Shown: piece by piece, positions 1 through 9,679 of the stretch
Position numbering within the stretch: position 1 is the first letter of the stretch
How the letters are laid out: every line of letters starts with the position of its first letter
Source: Neptunicoccus cionae
GTDB lineage: Bacteria; Pseudomonadota; Alphaproteobacteria; Rhodobacterales; Rhodobacteraceae
Length of the DNA stretch: 64,000 bases
Assembly: GCF_002860325.1 (NCBI RefSeq)
Contig: NZ_PKOJ01000001.1
Coordinates: 310,001-374,000, forward strand
Direction of reading: 5' to 3'
The notes under the pieces: generated by a model
The model's input: only the letters and a program-made list of their open reading frames with translations
Databases searched by the model: none
What the model was told of the DNA's origin: nothing
Made by a program: the position numbers and the translations under genes

Positions 1-388
1 CGATCAGCCAGGGGGCGTCGGTCAGGTGGGGTTTGTGCTTGTCGGTGCCAATGGGTTCCAGCGCTGCCAGCCATTCCGCGCCGGCACCGCCTTCATAAAA
101 GGCGTCTTCTTCGGATTCTGCGGCAGCCCTTACTCGGGCCTTCATGTCGGGGTTGCGGATGGCCACAAAATGCCAGGGCTGGTGGTTGGCCCCGCTGGGG
201 GCGGTACCGGCGGCGGCGATGCAATCCTCGATCACGCCCCGATCCACATCCCGATCCGAATAATCCCGCACCGTATGCCGTTTGCGCATGAAATTCATGA
301 AAGACAGCGCATGAAAGCGGGTCTCTTCGTCTGTATACTCAAAGCGGTCGGGCAGGGGGATCGGGGTGTATTTCGGGGGCTGGGTCAC
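1..388 (-). CDS. nitroreductase family protein (partial, N-terminal part)
   Basis: The first ~129 codons of an FMN-dependent nitroreductase-type flavoprotein; the C-terminus lies beyond the left edge. The reading frame shows RKRHTVRDYSDRDVD and then APSGANHQPWHFVAIRN, the two early FMN-contacting motifs of this superfamily (RxSxRxF-like and APSGxNxQPWxF). This places it nearer the BluB/iodotyrosine-deiodinase-like branch than the NfsA type, but the substrate cannot be told from the fragment. The start is a GTG overlapping the stop of the upstream NYN gene by four bases (GTGA), so it is the third gene of the frmA operon and probably translationally coupled. Confidence 0.8.
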   Translation of the reverse strand, partial: MTQPPKYTPIPLPDRFEYTDEETRFHALSFMNFMRKRHTVRDYSDRDVDRGVIEDCIAAAGTAPSGANHQPWHFVAIRNPDMKARVRAAAESEEDAFYEGGAGAEWLAALEPIGTDKHKPHLTDAPWLI

Positions 389-1097
389 TTTGTTTTCGCC
401 TTTTCCTGTACAAAGACTACATTGCCCCGTTTCGTGACTTTGAATTTGCTGATTTCGTTGATCAGATCCAGCAAACGTTTCTTGCCAAAAGAACGGGGGT
501 CAAAATCGGGATAACGTTTGTTCAGCTCTTGTACCACCTGGCTGAGATGGACCTCTTCGTTATCCTCGTTGATGGCGCGCAGGGCCGTGCGGATACGGTT
601 GTAGGCAAAATTCAGGTCTGCTTTTTCTACAGTCGGTCCTGTCTTGGCATCCTCCGCCTTGGGTAGCAGGTTTTCGATAAAAATGAACCGCTTGCAGGCC
701 ATTCTGAAGGCTTCTGGAGTTTTGCGCTCCCCGATGCCGTAGACATGCACTCCTTCTTCGCGGATGCGGTGCGCCAGACGGGTATAGTCCCCGTCTGACG
801 ATACAATGAAGAACCCGTCATAAAGACCCGAATGCAACTGGTCGATGGCGTCAATTACCAGAGCAATATCGCTGGCATTCTTGCCGGTTGTGGTGCTTGG
901 AACGTGTTGGGCCACGATGCCAAACTTGACCTGATTTTCCGACCAGCGGTTCATGCGAGAGCTGGAAAAATCCCCGTAAATGCGGCGCAAGCTGATCTCA
1001 CCGAAACTGGCAATTTCTTCCAGTATCACCTCGGCGTAAGCCGCACTGACGTTGTCGCCGTCAATAAAGACGGCGAGTCGGGGGATGTTTGCGTCGA

Positions 1098-1101
<4 letters not shown>
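385..1101 (-). CDS. NYN-domain (LabA/DUF88) RNase-like protein with C-terminal LOTUS domain
   Basis: A 238-residue cytoplasmic protein. Residues ~8-140 form a NYN (PIN-like) nuclease core: the acidic motifs [17 protein letters not shown] and SSDGDYTRL supply the Asp residues expected to bind the catalytic metal. Residues ~165-230 (beginning [18 protein letters not shown]) fit an OST-HTH/LOTUS fold, an RNA-binding module often paired with NYN. The family is thought to process or degrade RNA; no specific target is known here. The start is TTG at 1101, overlapping the frmA stop (TTGA); no ATG lies before the first conserved strand. It sits between a formaldehyde dehydrogenase and a nitroreductase, an odd pairing for an RNase. 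Confidence 0.85.
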
Positions 1102-2210
<1,109 letters not shown>

Positions 2211-2324
2211 GTGCTTTCTCCGTATCAGAACTTTCGCGCTACCCTGCAAAATCTGGCGCTGTTTGACAATTCAATTCCCCGAAGCGCTAGGAGTTTATTA
2301 ACTAATTTTAAGCAAAGTTTAAGG

Positions 2325-3149
2325 ATGTTCCGCTTTTGCTTCCTGACGCTTGCTGTTCTGCTGAACGCTGCACTGCCTTTTCAGGCAGAACCCTTGCGCC
2401 TGTTCAATCGAAGTTATGACTATTCGCTGGAAATCTACGGTTCCTTTAATGCACCTCCCGATCTGGCCGAGATCTATCAGGAGAACGCAAAGTTCGAACT
2501 GTATATAAAACCCTCTGTAACCCTTTTCAGGCTATCGGAAAAATCTGTTTTTGCGGCTTATGCGACTCTTGTTTTGCTCAAAGACAGTGACGGTTTCGAG
2601 TATAATAACAAATACACTTTTGCCTTGGGTAGCGAGATCCGGTTCAGGCCGAATGATGCTGTCAAACTGTCCTTTGGTGGTAAATGGAAGATGGAGCAGG
2701 AGTTCAGTACCGGCGTGATGCGCAGTGCATTCGTCTGGACGGCCGATGCTTCCGTTTACAAAACATGGCAACCCCGCTGGTTGTCCCGCAGGGAAGGTAG
2801 CGAACTGGTGCTAAGCGGTTGGGCCAACTTCCGTCATCCAGGCTCCCTCCATCTTAGCGAACGCAACAACGGACAGTTGCAGGCGTTTGGTAAACTGGCG
2901 GTGGCGGTGCCCTATCGAACTACAGACCTGAAAGTTGTGCCTTTCGTATCGTTACTGGCCAAGGCGGACCAGAAAGGCAGGGACTTTAACAACAGGCTGG
3001 AACCGGCCCTTGGGCTGGAGTTGAAGATACCGCTCAAAAGGGACGGCAGTATCGAGATCGGGGCGAAAACCGCCTATCAAAACCGCTTTGCCTCGCGCAC
3101 CAGTTCGACCGGAGGAACGGTTTATGTGAAATGGTACAAAAGGTTCTGA
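2325..3149 (+). CDS. hypothetical exported beta-rich protein
   Basis: A 274-residue protein I do not recognise. The first ~22 residues (hydrophobic LTLAVLLNAALPF, then an Ala-containing cleavage site) look like a Sec signal peptide. The remainder is a series of alternating polar and hydrophobic stretches such as KFELYIKPSVTLFRL and LEPALGLELKIPLKRDG, and it ends in aromatic VYVKWYKRF. A C-terminal aromatic and strand-rich composition suggest an outer-membrane beta-barrel or periplasmic beta protein. The start codon follows AAGG with almost no spacing, so the ribosome site is weak. Base composition is somewhat more AT-rich than its neighbours. Confidence 0.6.
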   Translation: MFRFCFLTLAVLLNAALPFQAEPLRLFNRSYDYSLEIYGSFNAPPDLAEIYQENAKFELYIKPSVTLFRLSEKSVFAAYATLVLLKDSDGFEYNNKYTFALGSEIRFRPNDAVKLSFGGKWKMEQEFSTGVMRSAFVWTADASVYKTWQPRWLSRREGSELVLSGWANFRHPGSLHLSERNNGQLQAFGKLAVAVPYRTTDLKVVPFVSLLAKADQKGRDFNNRLEPALGLELKIPLKRDGSIEIGAKTAYQNRFASRTSSTGGTVYVKWYKRF

Positions 3150-3260
3150 ACGGCTGGTCTCCTCAAACACGGAACGAGGCTGATTTAACTGTTGTAACTT
3201 GCCGACCGTGTCCTATTTTTAACGAATAGACTCTTCGTCCAACAGATTTTGAGGTTTTTC

Positions 3261-4244
3261 ATGGGGCTTGCACGGCTGATTCCGGCAATTTCAGTACTTT
3301 TCTTTTGTATGTCGCCAGCAGCCGCGCAGGTGAATGTTCCTGTTGAAAATGACAACCTGCAGCTGCCTGTTGATCAGGTTGAAGACAGTACCAACCGGAC
3401 CAGTGTTTTGGGCGCTTATGTTTCCGAACGGGGGGTTCTGGACCTGCGTAACGTACAGGCGGATGATTTTTCCGAACTGGCTGGCGTGGATGATGTGCGC
3501 GATTTGCTGCTTGACGGGTCGTCTATTGTTGACCTGTCTCCGCTGGCAAAGATGCGCGGGGTTGAAATGATCAGCATGTCCGAGACGCAAGTGACTGACC
3601 TTTCGCCCCTGACCTCTCTGAAATCCTTGCGCCATCTGTATATGAACGGTTCGGCTGTAACGGATCTGTCCCCTCTCGCAAGGATGACATGGATTGAAGA
3701 CATTGGCGCCGACGATACCTTGATCGAGGATTTGTCGCCCCTCAAACAGCTTGCCAATCTGCGACGGCTGAGCATTCGGGGCACTTTGGTGTCCGACCTT
3801 TCGCCGCTGCGCAATCACAAGAAACTGACGTGGTTGAACCTTGCAGACAGTCTGGTCACGGATATTTCCGTGTTGCGCGGGTTCGAGGTGATGCACGAGC
3901 TGTCTCTTGGTGGCACGATGATAGAAGATATTTCGCCCCTGTCGGAGCTGTTCCTGATAAAAATCCTGAAGCTCGACGGGACATTCGTGCGTGACATCAG
4001 CCCGCTGAGCAAACTGGACCTGCTGGTGGAACTGAACCTCGGGCTGACTGCTGTAGAAGATATTTCGCCGCTGGCCACCATGGAAAACCTCCGGTTCCTT
4101 GATCTGAGCGCCACTGCCGTGCAGGATGTTGCACCGCTGGCGGGACTCGAAAAATTGCGGGAAGTACGGTTGCAAGGCTCTGCTGTCAGTGATTTTTCGC
4201 CTTTGGCAGAACGGGAAAACCGCGGCTTGAAGATCGGCCGTTAA
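3261..4244 (+). CDS. exported leucine-rich repeat protein
   Basis: A 327-residue secreted protein. A signal peptide covers about residues 1-23 (MGLARLIPAISVLFFCMSPA). From about residue 75 to the end there are eleven internalin-like 22-residue leucine-rich repeats, each containing D-[LIVF]-[SA]-x-L followed by LxxLxxLxLxxTxV. Such solenoids bind proteins. There is no visible anchor, transmembrane helix or enzymatic domain, so it is probably free in the periplasm or at the surface. The ATG at 3261 has GAGG seven bases upstream; the frame also has a TTG 12 bases earlier. Its 3' end overlaps the convergent dnaE2 end by four bases. The ligand is unknown. Confidence 0.78.
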   Translation: MGLARLIPAISVLFFCMSPAAAQVNVPVENDNLQLPVDQVEDSTNRTSVLGAYVSERGVLDLRNVQADDFSELAGVDDVRDLLLDGSSIVDLSPLAKMRGVEMISMSETQVTDLSPLTSLKSLRHLYMNGSAVTDLSPLARMTWIEDIGADDTLIEDLSPLKQLANLRRLSIRGTLVSDLSPLRNHKKLTWLNLADSLVTDISVLRGFEVMHELSLGGTMIEDISPLSELFLIKILKLDGTFVRDISPLSKLDLLVELNLGLTAVEDISPLATMENLRFLDLSATAVQDVAPLAGLEKLREVRLQGSAVSDFSPLAERENRGLKIGR

Positions 4245-7105
4245 CGCCCTCCCCGCTCTTTCTGCGGCTTGCCAACCGGCCCACTGTCTGGCGTTAACAA
4301 AGGCCGCAACAGGGCCATCGGGTGGGCCCGCAGGGTCAGGCGCATGGACACATAGTCTTCCACCACATTTTCACCCGCGCTCATCTCGGGCAGGGTGACG
4401 GGCGGTTCCTCCAGTCCTTCTCCGTCCAGTTCCTGTGCGAACAGGGGCAGGGGCGCTGCACCTTTGACCGCCTTTGCGTGCCACAAAGCCTCGCGCCGGT
4501 TATCTCCCAAAGCGGCGAAAGCATCCGCCTCGGCCAGTATCTCCAGCACATGGGGCGGAGTTCCGGCGCGGCGCCAGACATCTTCCACTTGGGTATAGCC
4601 GTTGCCCCGCGCCGAACAGATCCACATGGCCTCTTCCTCGCGCATTTTGCGGATCTGGCGAAACCCGAGCCGCAAGGCCAGCCCGCCGCGACCGTCCGGT
4701 TCCATCACATTGTCCCAGTAGCTGGCGTTGATACAGACAGGGCGCACTGTCACCCCGTGTTCGCGGGCATCCCGCACGATCTGGGCCGGCGCGTAAAACC
4801 CCATCGGTTGGCTGTTCAAAAGCGCACAGGCGAAAATTCCGGGGTGGTGGCATTTCAGCCATGCGCTGGCATAAACCAACAGGGCAAAGCTGGCGGCATG
4901 GCTTTCGGGAAAACCGTAAGACCCGAAGCCTTCGATCTGGCCGAAACAGCGGGCTGCGAAGTCTTCATCATAGCCGTTTTTTGCCATACCCGAGAGGAAA
5001 AGCTCGCGGAATTCCGATACATTGCCGTGTTTCTTGAAAGTGGCGAGCGACCGGCGCAAACGGTCCGCCTGTTCCGGCGTGAAACCTGCACCAATGATCG
5101 CAATCTGCATCGCCTGTTCCTGAAACAGCGGCACACCAAGGGTCTTGCCCAGTACTTCCCCTAAGGCATCAGAGGGAAAAGACACCTCTTCCAACCCCTG
5201 ACGGCGGCGGATGAAAGGGTGCACCATATCCCCCTGAATGGGGCCGGGCCGGATGATCGCCACCTCGATCACCAGATCATAAAACGTGCGCGGCCGCATA
5301 CGGGGCAGAAAGTTCATCTGCGCGCGGCTTTCCACCTGAAACACCCCCAGACTGTCCGCCTCGCACAGCATGTCGTAAACTTTAGGGTCTTCGGGCGGCA
5401 GACTGGCGAGTGTGTATTCCGTGCCGTGGTGGTTTTCGATCAGATCAAACGCCTTGCGGATGCAGGTCAGCATGCCGAGTGACAGCACATCCACCTTCAG
5501 AATACCCAGCGCGTCGATGTCGTCCTTGTCCCAACAAATGACAGTCCGCCCCTCCATCGCGGCGTTTTCAATCGGCACCAGTGCATCCAGCGCGCCTTCG
5601 GTAATGACGAAACCGCCCACATGTTGGGACAGATGGCGGGGAAAGCCGACAATCTGATCCACCAGATCAAGAGTCTGTTTCAAACGCGGTTCGTTCGGGT
5701 CCAGCCCCAGTTCGCGTAACTGCTGTTCCGGCATTCCGCCGCTGCCCCACCCCCAAAGCTGCGAGGACAGGGCCGAGATCGTATCTCCGGACAGACCCAT
5801 CGCGCGGCCCACCTCGCGGATCGCCCGTTTGCCACGGTAATGCACCACCGTTGCGCAAAGCCCCGCGCGGTGGCGGCCATAGCGTTCATAGATATACTGG
5901 ATCACCTCCTCGCGGCGTTCATGTTCAAAATCCACGTCGATGTCGGGTGGTTCGTCCCGCGCCTCTGAAACGAACCTCTCAAACACCATCGTCCCCACCT
6001 CTGGCGAAACAGAGGTCACGCCCAAGGCAAAACAGGCCACGGAATTGGCCGCCGAGCCACGCCCCTGACACAGGATATTGCGGGAGCGGGCAAAATCCAC
6101 CAGATCATGCACGGTCAGGAAATAGGGCGCATAGCCCAGCTTTCCGATCAGGGTCAGTTCATGGGTCAGCATTTGCGCCACCCGCTCCGGTACGCCCTCG
6201 GGGTAACGCCATTTCAACCCCTCTCGCGATAGCCTTTCCAGCCGTTGCTGCGGGGCTTCCCCGACCGAAATTTCCGAAGGGTATTCATATTTCAGCTCAT
6301 CAAGGGAAAACCGGCAGCGCTGTGCAATTTCACCGCTGCGGTGGACCGCGTCTTCATGCCCTGCAAAAAGCCGCAACATCGCCGCTTCGTTGCGCATGTG
6401 CCGTTCCGCATTGGACAACGCCTTATGGCCGATGTCGTCGATGCACAGGCTTTCGCGGATGCAGGTCAGAACATCGCTCAGCCTGCGGCGCGACCCGCGA
6501 TGCATCACCGGCGTGGCAGAGGCAACGGTCTGCACCCCCAACTTTCGGGCCTGCTCTGCCACAGCGTCAAACCGCGCGCTGTCCTGCCCGTCATAACAGG
6601 GTGCCATCAGCACAGACACGGCCGCACCAAAGCGCCGGATCAACCTTTGCGCCCGTACCTGCCAACCATCAGCCCCCTGTGGATATATGGGGCTGACCGG
6701 CAAGAGCAAAAGCTCCAGTCCCTCTCCCTGTTCCAGAATATCTTCAAACCGCAGCAGGCATTCCCCCTTGCCCGCCCGCTGTTTTGCCTGCGTCAGCATC
6801 TGGCACATCCGCCCCCAGGCTGTCCGGTCCCGTGGCAGTGCGACCATCGATAATCCTTCGACCGTTTCCAGTCGTGTCGCAGGCAGCAGGCGCGGAACGA
6901 TGGCCTCTTCCCCTGTTTCCCGCAGCTTACGCGCGATCTCGCGCAGTTCCACATGGGCGCGCACGATCCCCGCCACGGAATTTACATCCGCAATGGCAAG
7001 GGCCGGCATGGCAAATTCAAACGCCTGACGTGCGTATTCCTCGGCATGGGAGCCGCCACCCAGAAAGGTGAAGTTGGAGGTGTTGCACAGTTCGACGAAA
7101 GCCAT
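4241..7105 (-). CDS. dnaE2: error-prone DNA polymerase (DnaE2)
   Basis: Alpha subunit of the SOS-induced mutagenic C-family DNA polymerase used in translesion synthesis. The order is an N-terminal PHP domain (ELCNTSNFTFLGGGSHAEEY), a palm carrying PDIDVDFEHERREEVIQYIY with the catalytic Asp residues, a finger region, and a C-terminal OB fold. It is 954 residues, slightly short for the family (about 1000-1100), with no internal break. I chose the ATG at 7105 because homology begins there and a LexA-type box lies just upstream; the open frame continues 24 codons through that box. In many alphaproteobacteria dnaE2 follows imuA-imuB; here neither gene is adjacent, so the accessory proteins must be elsewhere or absent. 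Confidence 0.93.
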   Translation of the reverse strand: MAFVELCNTSNFTFLGGGSHAEEYARQAFEFAMPALAIADVNSVAGIVRAHVELREIARKLRETGEEAIVPRLLPATRLETVEGLSMVALPRDRTAWGRMCQMLTQAKQRAGKGECLLRFEDILEQGEGLELLLLPVSPIYPQGADGWQVRAQRLIRRFGAAVSVLMAPCYDGQDSARFDAVAEQARKLGVQTVASATPVMHRGSRRRLSDVLTCIRESLCIDDIGHKALSNAERHMRNEAAMLRLFAGHEDAVHRSGEIAQRCRFSLDELKYEYPSEISVGEAPQQRLERLSREGLKWRYPEGVPERVAQMLTHELTLIGKLGYAPYFLTVHDLVDFARSRNILCQGRGSAANSVACFALGVTSVSPEVGTMVFERFVSEARDEPPDIDVDFEHERREEVIQYIYERYGRHRAGLCATVVHYRGKRAIREVGRAMGLSGDTISALSSQLWGWGSGGMPEQQLRELGLDPNEPRLKQTLDLVDQIVGFPRHLSQHVGGFVITEGALDALVPIENAAMEGRTVICWDKDDIDALGILKVDVLSLGMLTCIRKAFDLIENHHGTEYTLASLPPEDPKVYDMLCEADSLGVFQVESRAQMNFLPRMRPRTFYDLVIEVAIIRPGPIQGDMVHPFIRRRQGLEEVSFPSDALGEVLGKTLGVPLFQEQAMQIAIIGAGFTPEQADRLRRSLATFKKHGNVSEFRELFLSGMAKNGYDEDFAARCFGQIEGFGSYGFPESHAASFALLVYASAWLKCHHPGIFACALLNSQPMGFYAPAQIVRDAREHGVTVRPVCINASYWDNVMEPDGRGGLALRLGFRQIRKMREEEAMWICSARGNGYTQVEDVWRRAGTPPHVLEILAEADAFAALGDNRREALWHAKAVKGAAPLPLFAQELDGEGLEEPPVTLPEMSAGENVVEDYVSMRLTLRAHPMALLRPLLTPDSGPVGKPQKERGGR

Positions 7106-7116
7106 TCTATAGGTAT

Positions 7117-7131
7117 ATTCACGTTTTGTTC
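7117..7131 (-). promoter_or_regulatory. LexA box of dnaE2
   Basis: Read on the minus strand this is GAAC, seven bases, then GAAT. The alphaproteobacterial LexA site is the direct repeat GAAC-N7-GAAC, so seven of eight bases match. It ends 12 bases before the dnaE2 ATG, where a repressor would block transcription initiation. SOS control of dnaE2 is established in this class; binding here is inferred. Confidence 0.65.
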
Positions 7132-7186
7132 TTTTTGCGAGTCCTCCTGAAACCTTCAAGCCCAGCATTTCCGGCAATGTCAGGAC

Positions 7187-7210
7187 TGGATATTTTAACC
7201 AAAAAGAGGC
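7187..7210 (+). repeat. dispersed intergenic motif copy 1
   Basis: Contains TGGATATTTTAACCAAAAAG. A near-identical copy lies inverted at 7324-7349 and a relative at 48730-48753. All lie between genes. The function is unknown. Confidence 0.45.
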
Positions 7211-7280
7211 TCTTAACTTTTTCTTTACGTAGGCGTGGCAAAGTGAGGATGCGGTACAGCCTGGGAAGGCGATGACCGCC

Positions 7281-7318
7281 CAAAAAGAGGGCGCCCTGTC
7301 AGGTTCTATCAGGGCGCC
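7281..7318 (-). terminator. Rho-independent terminator of the gpmI-to-7359 operon
   Basis: A perfect 9-bp stem (GGCGCCCTG and CAGGGCGCC, 11-base loop). On the minus strand it is followed at once by CTCTTTTTG. It lies about 40 bases past the stop of the Cys-rich exported gene. CAAAAAGAG and CTCTTTTTG lie outside the arms on both sides, so it could act in either direction. Confidence 0.75.
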
Positions 7319-7323
7319 TGATT

Positions 7324-7349
7324 GCTCTTTTTGGATTAAATATCCAAAG
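7324..7349 (-). repeat. dispersed intergenic motif copy 2
   Basis: On the minus strand reads TTTGGATATTTAATCCAAAA followed by AGAGC, matching the copy at 7187-7210 with one base shifted. The two copies are inverted around the terminator at 7281-7318. Confidence 0.45.
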
Positions 7350-7358
7350 TCTGCGCTG

Positions 7359-7859
7359 TCAGCGTTCTTCCATCGTCCGCAGGTCTGACTCTGTGCATCT
7401 GCCCCGCTTCAGGCAGGATTGCAAAAGGTCGACGCGGTCTTTGCTAGGCAGGGTCAGGCTGCCATCGGGGCAGGCCTGCATATCAAGTGTCAGCCCGTCA
7501 GCCGTGCGGCGCAAGAACATAAGCTGTTCCTGTTCCGGAGAGGCTGGCAAGCCGCCGCACCAATGGGCCAGACAATGTGTTTCTATGGTCAGGTTGCGGG
7601 TCGTCTCTGCACCAAATCCGTCTAACCCCATGAAACGACCGGAAAGTTCCGCCGACATTCTACGAGATTGGCCTTCCTGATAAGGGGGCTGTTTGCCAGT
7701 AGGCCGGATTTTACCCATGGCGATCACATAGGTGTCGTCAGAGGCCTGAAAGCGGTTGAACGCTTCGGCCAGATTCGGGCGCATACAGCTAAGCGCCTGA
7801 ACCTCACCGCCGAAAAACAGGCCCGCGATCACCATGGAAAACAGGCCTGTCCGTTTCAT
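7359..7859 (-). CDS. hypothetical exported Cys-rich protein
   Basis: A 166-residue protein with no family I can name. Residues 1-22 are a clear Sec signal peptide ending EVQA. The mature part has six Cys ([30 protein letters not shown]), suggesting disulfides in the periplasm. The start overlaps the rppH stop by four bases (ATGA), making it the last gene of the gpmI operon, and a strong terminator follows. Its co-transcription with cell-wall (EnvC-like, CtpA) genes suggests, but does not show, an envelope role. Confidence 0.75.
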   Translation of the reverse strand: MKRTGLFSMVIAGLFFGGEVQALSCMRPNLAEAFNRFQASDDTYVIAMGKIRPTGKQPPYQEGQSRRMSAELSGRFMGLDGFGAETTRNLTIETHCLAHWCGGLPASPEQEQLMFLRRTADGLTLDMQACPDGSLTLPSKDRVDLLQSCLKRGRCTESDLRTMEER

Positions 7860-8341
7860 CCGGCGAGATCCTTGAATTCGCGGATCACCCGTTCATAGGT
7901 GTCCCGTTTGAAGGGGACTATCTTTTCCAGAAGGTCTTCGGGTTTCAGCCAGCACCATTCCCGGAATTCCGGTTCTTTGGTTGCGATATTCACCACGGAA
8001 TCCTCTCCGGTGAAGCGCAGCAGGAACCACTTTTGCTTCTGTCCGCGAAACCGCCCTTTCCAGAGTTTGGGCACCAGTGCATGGGGCAGGTCGTAGGGAA
8101 TCCAGTCTTCGGTCTCGGCCACCACTTCTACCGCGCTGGCGGGGATGCCGGTTTCCTCTTCCAGTTCACGCAGAGCAGCAGTGCGGGGGGATTCGTCCCG
8201 CTCCACACCGCCTTGCGGCATCTGCCAGGCGTCCTTGAAATTGTCGAGCCGCTGGCCGGCAAAGACATGGCCGTCCCTGTTGATAACCATCAGCCCGACA
8301 CAGGGGCGATAGGGCAGCTCTGCTATGGCTTCAGGAGTCAT
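7856..8341 (-). CDS. rppH: RNA pyrophosphohydrolase (Nudix)
   Basis: Removes pyrophosphate from the 5' end of transcripts, which starts RNase E-dependent decay. It is 161 residues, the usual RppH length. It opens with [11 protein letters not shown]; the Nudix box is [20 protein letters not shown] followed by TGI, with the metal-binding [14 protein letters not shown] and the C-terminal [14 protein letters not shown] are RppH hallmarks that separate it from other Nudix enzymes. It overlaps ctpA upstream and the exported gene downstream by four bases each. Confidence 0.93.
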   Translation of the reverse strand: MTPEAIAELPYRPCVGLMVINRDGHVFAGQRLDNFKDAWQMPQGGVERDESPRTAALRELEEETGIPASAVEVVAETEDWIPYDLPHALVPKLWKGRFRGQKQKWFLLRFTGEDSVVNIATKEPEFREWCWLKPEDLLEKIVPFKRDTYERVIREFKDLAG

Positions 8342-9669
8342 TCGGCGTCATTCTCCAGAACGGACAAACCTTTCAGCACATCCAAAGCATAGGCCAGTTG
8401 CGCGTCTTCATTGCGCAGCTCAGCGGCTTTCTCTGCGGCGAGCCGTTCCTCTTCCAACTGGTTTTGCTGGTCTTCGGTCAGGCTGTCATTGTTCAGAGCG
8501 CCACGCAGGTCGGCCTCAAAACGTTGCTGGCGGGCGTCTTCTTCGGCAGCGACTTCGATTTGAGGACGCTGTTCGACGATAATGTCAGGAGATACGCCCA
8601 ATGCCTGAATGGAGCGGCCAGATGGTGTGTAATACCGCGCTGTTGTCAGGCGCATGGCGCCATCGCCTTGCAGGGGCATGATGGTTTGCACAGACCCTTT
8701 CCCGAAAGAGCGGGTGCCGATAACTACGGCGCGGTGATGGTCTTGCAGTGCACCTGCAACAATTTCCGAGGCCGAAGCAGAGCCGCCGTTGATCAGCACC
8801 ACGATGGGCTTGCCCTGTGCCAGATCGCCCGGCTGGGCATTGATCCGGTCGCTGTCCTGCGGGTTGCGGCCGCGGGTCGATACGATTTCGCCTTTCTCGA
8901 GGAAGGCGTCGCTGACCAGGATTGCCTGATTGAGCAGACCACCCGGATTGTTCCGCAGGTCGATGACAAAGCCGCTGACCTTGTCGATCCCGCCAAGTTC
9001 CGCGACTTTTTCGTTCAGACCGGCTTCTAGGTTGGCATATGTCTGGTCCGAGAAGGTTGTGATCCGCAGGACCACGCTGTCCCCTTCGATCCGCGCGCGG
9101 GAGGCTTTGACCTTGATGGTGTCGCGCACGATGGTGACATCAAAGGGTTCTTCGCTGCCTTCGCGCACGATGGTGATGACGATCTCGCTGCCGATCGGCC
9201 CGCGCATCAGATCTACTGCATCGTCAAGGGTCATGCCGAGCGTGCTTTCGCCGTCCACCTGCGTAATGAAGTCACCGGCCTGAACACCGGCGGCATCAGC
9301 GGGAGTGTCGTCAATCGGACTGACCACTTTCACAAAGCCGTTTTCCTGAGTGACTTCGATACCAAGGCCACCGAACTCGCCCCGTGTCTGCACTTGCATG
9401 GAATCGAAATCTTCGGGCGGCAGATAGGACGAATGGGGATCAAGCGAGGTCAGCATGCCGTTGATGGCGGAGCGGATCAGTTCCTGTTCGTCCACCTCTT
9501 CCACATAGGCGGAACGGATGCGTTCGAAAATGTCTCCGAACAGGTCAAGCTGCTCGTAGGTGGATTTCGTGCGCGCGGCCTCTTGTGCGATCAGCGGCCC
9601 AGTCAGTTGTGCCGTCAGGACAATCCCCGCCAGAGTTCCGCCAACTGCGGCCAGTGCAAGTTTCTTCAT
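8338..9669 (-). CDS. ctpA: carboxy-terminal processing protease (S41 family)
   Basis: Periplasmic serine protease with a PDZ domain that trims the C-termini of envelope proteins. It is 443 residues: signal peptide or anchor at ~1-28, PDZ domain at ~75-160 ([20 protein letters not shown]), then the S41 catalytic core with [15 protein letters not shown] holding the nucleophilic Ser and [11 protein letters not shown] the Lys. The last ~50 residues form a Gln/Glu-rich helix. The ATG at 9669 follows AGGA by about nine bases; the frame opens earlier at 9699, overlapping the upstream gene. In Gram-negatives such proteases control murein hydrolases, fitting the adjacent EnvC-like gene. Confidence 0.93.
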   Translation of the reverse strand: MKKLALAAVGGTLAGIVLTAQLTGPLIAQEAARTKSTYEQLDLFGDIFERIRSAYVEEVDEQELIRSAINGMLTSLDPHSSYLPPEDFDSMQVQTRGEFGGLGIEVTQENGFVKVVSPIDDTPADAAGVQAGDFITQVDGESTLGMTLDDAVDLMRGPIGSEIVITIVREGSEEPFDVTIVRDTIKVKASRARIEGDSVVLRITTFSDQTYANLEAGLNEKVAELGGIDKVSGFVIDLRNNPGGLLNQAILVSDAFLEKGEIVSTRGRNPQDSDRINAQPGDLAQGKPIVVLINGGSASASEIVAGALQDHHRAVVIGTRSFGKGSVQTIMPLQGDGAMRLTTARYYTPSGRSIQALGVSPDIIVEQRPQIEVAAEEDARQQRFEADLRGALNNDSLTEDQQNQLEEERLAAEKAAELRNEDAQLAYALDVLKGLSVLENDAE

Positions 9670-9679
9670 AAAATCCATC

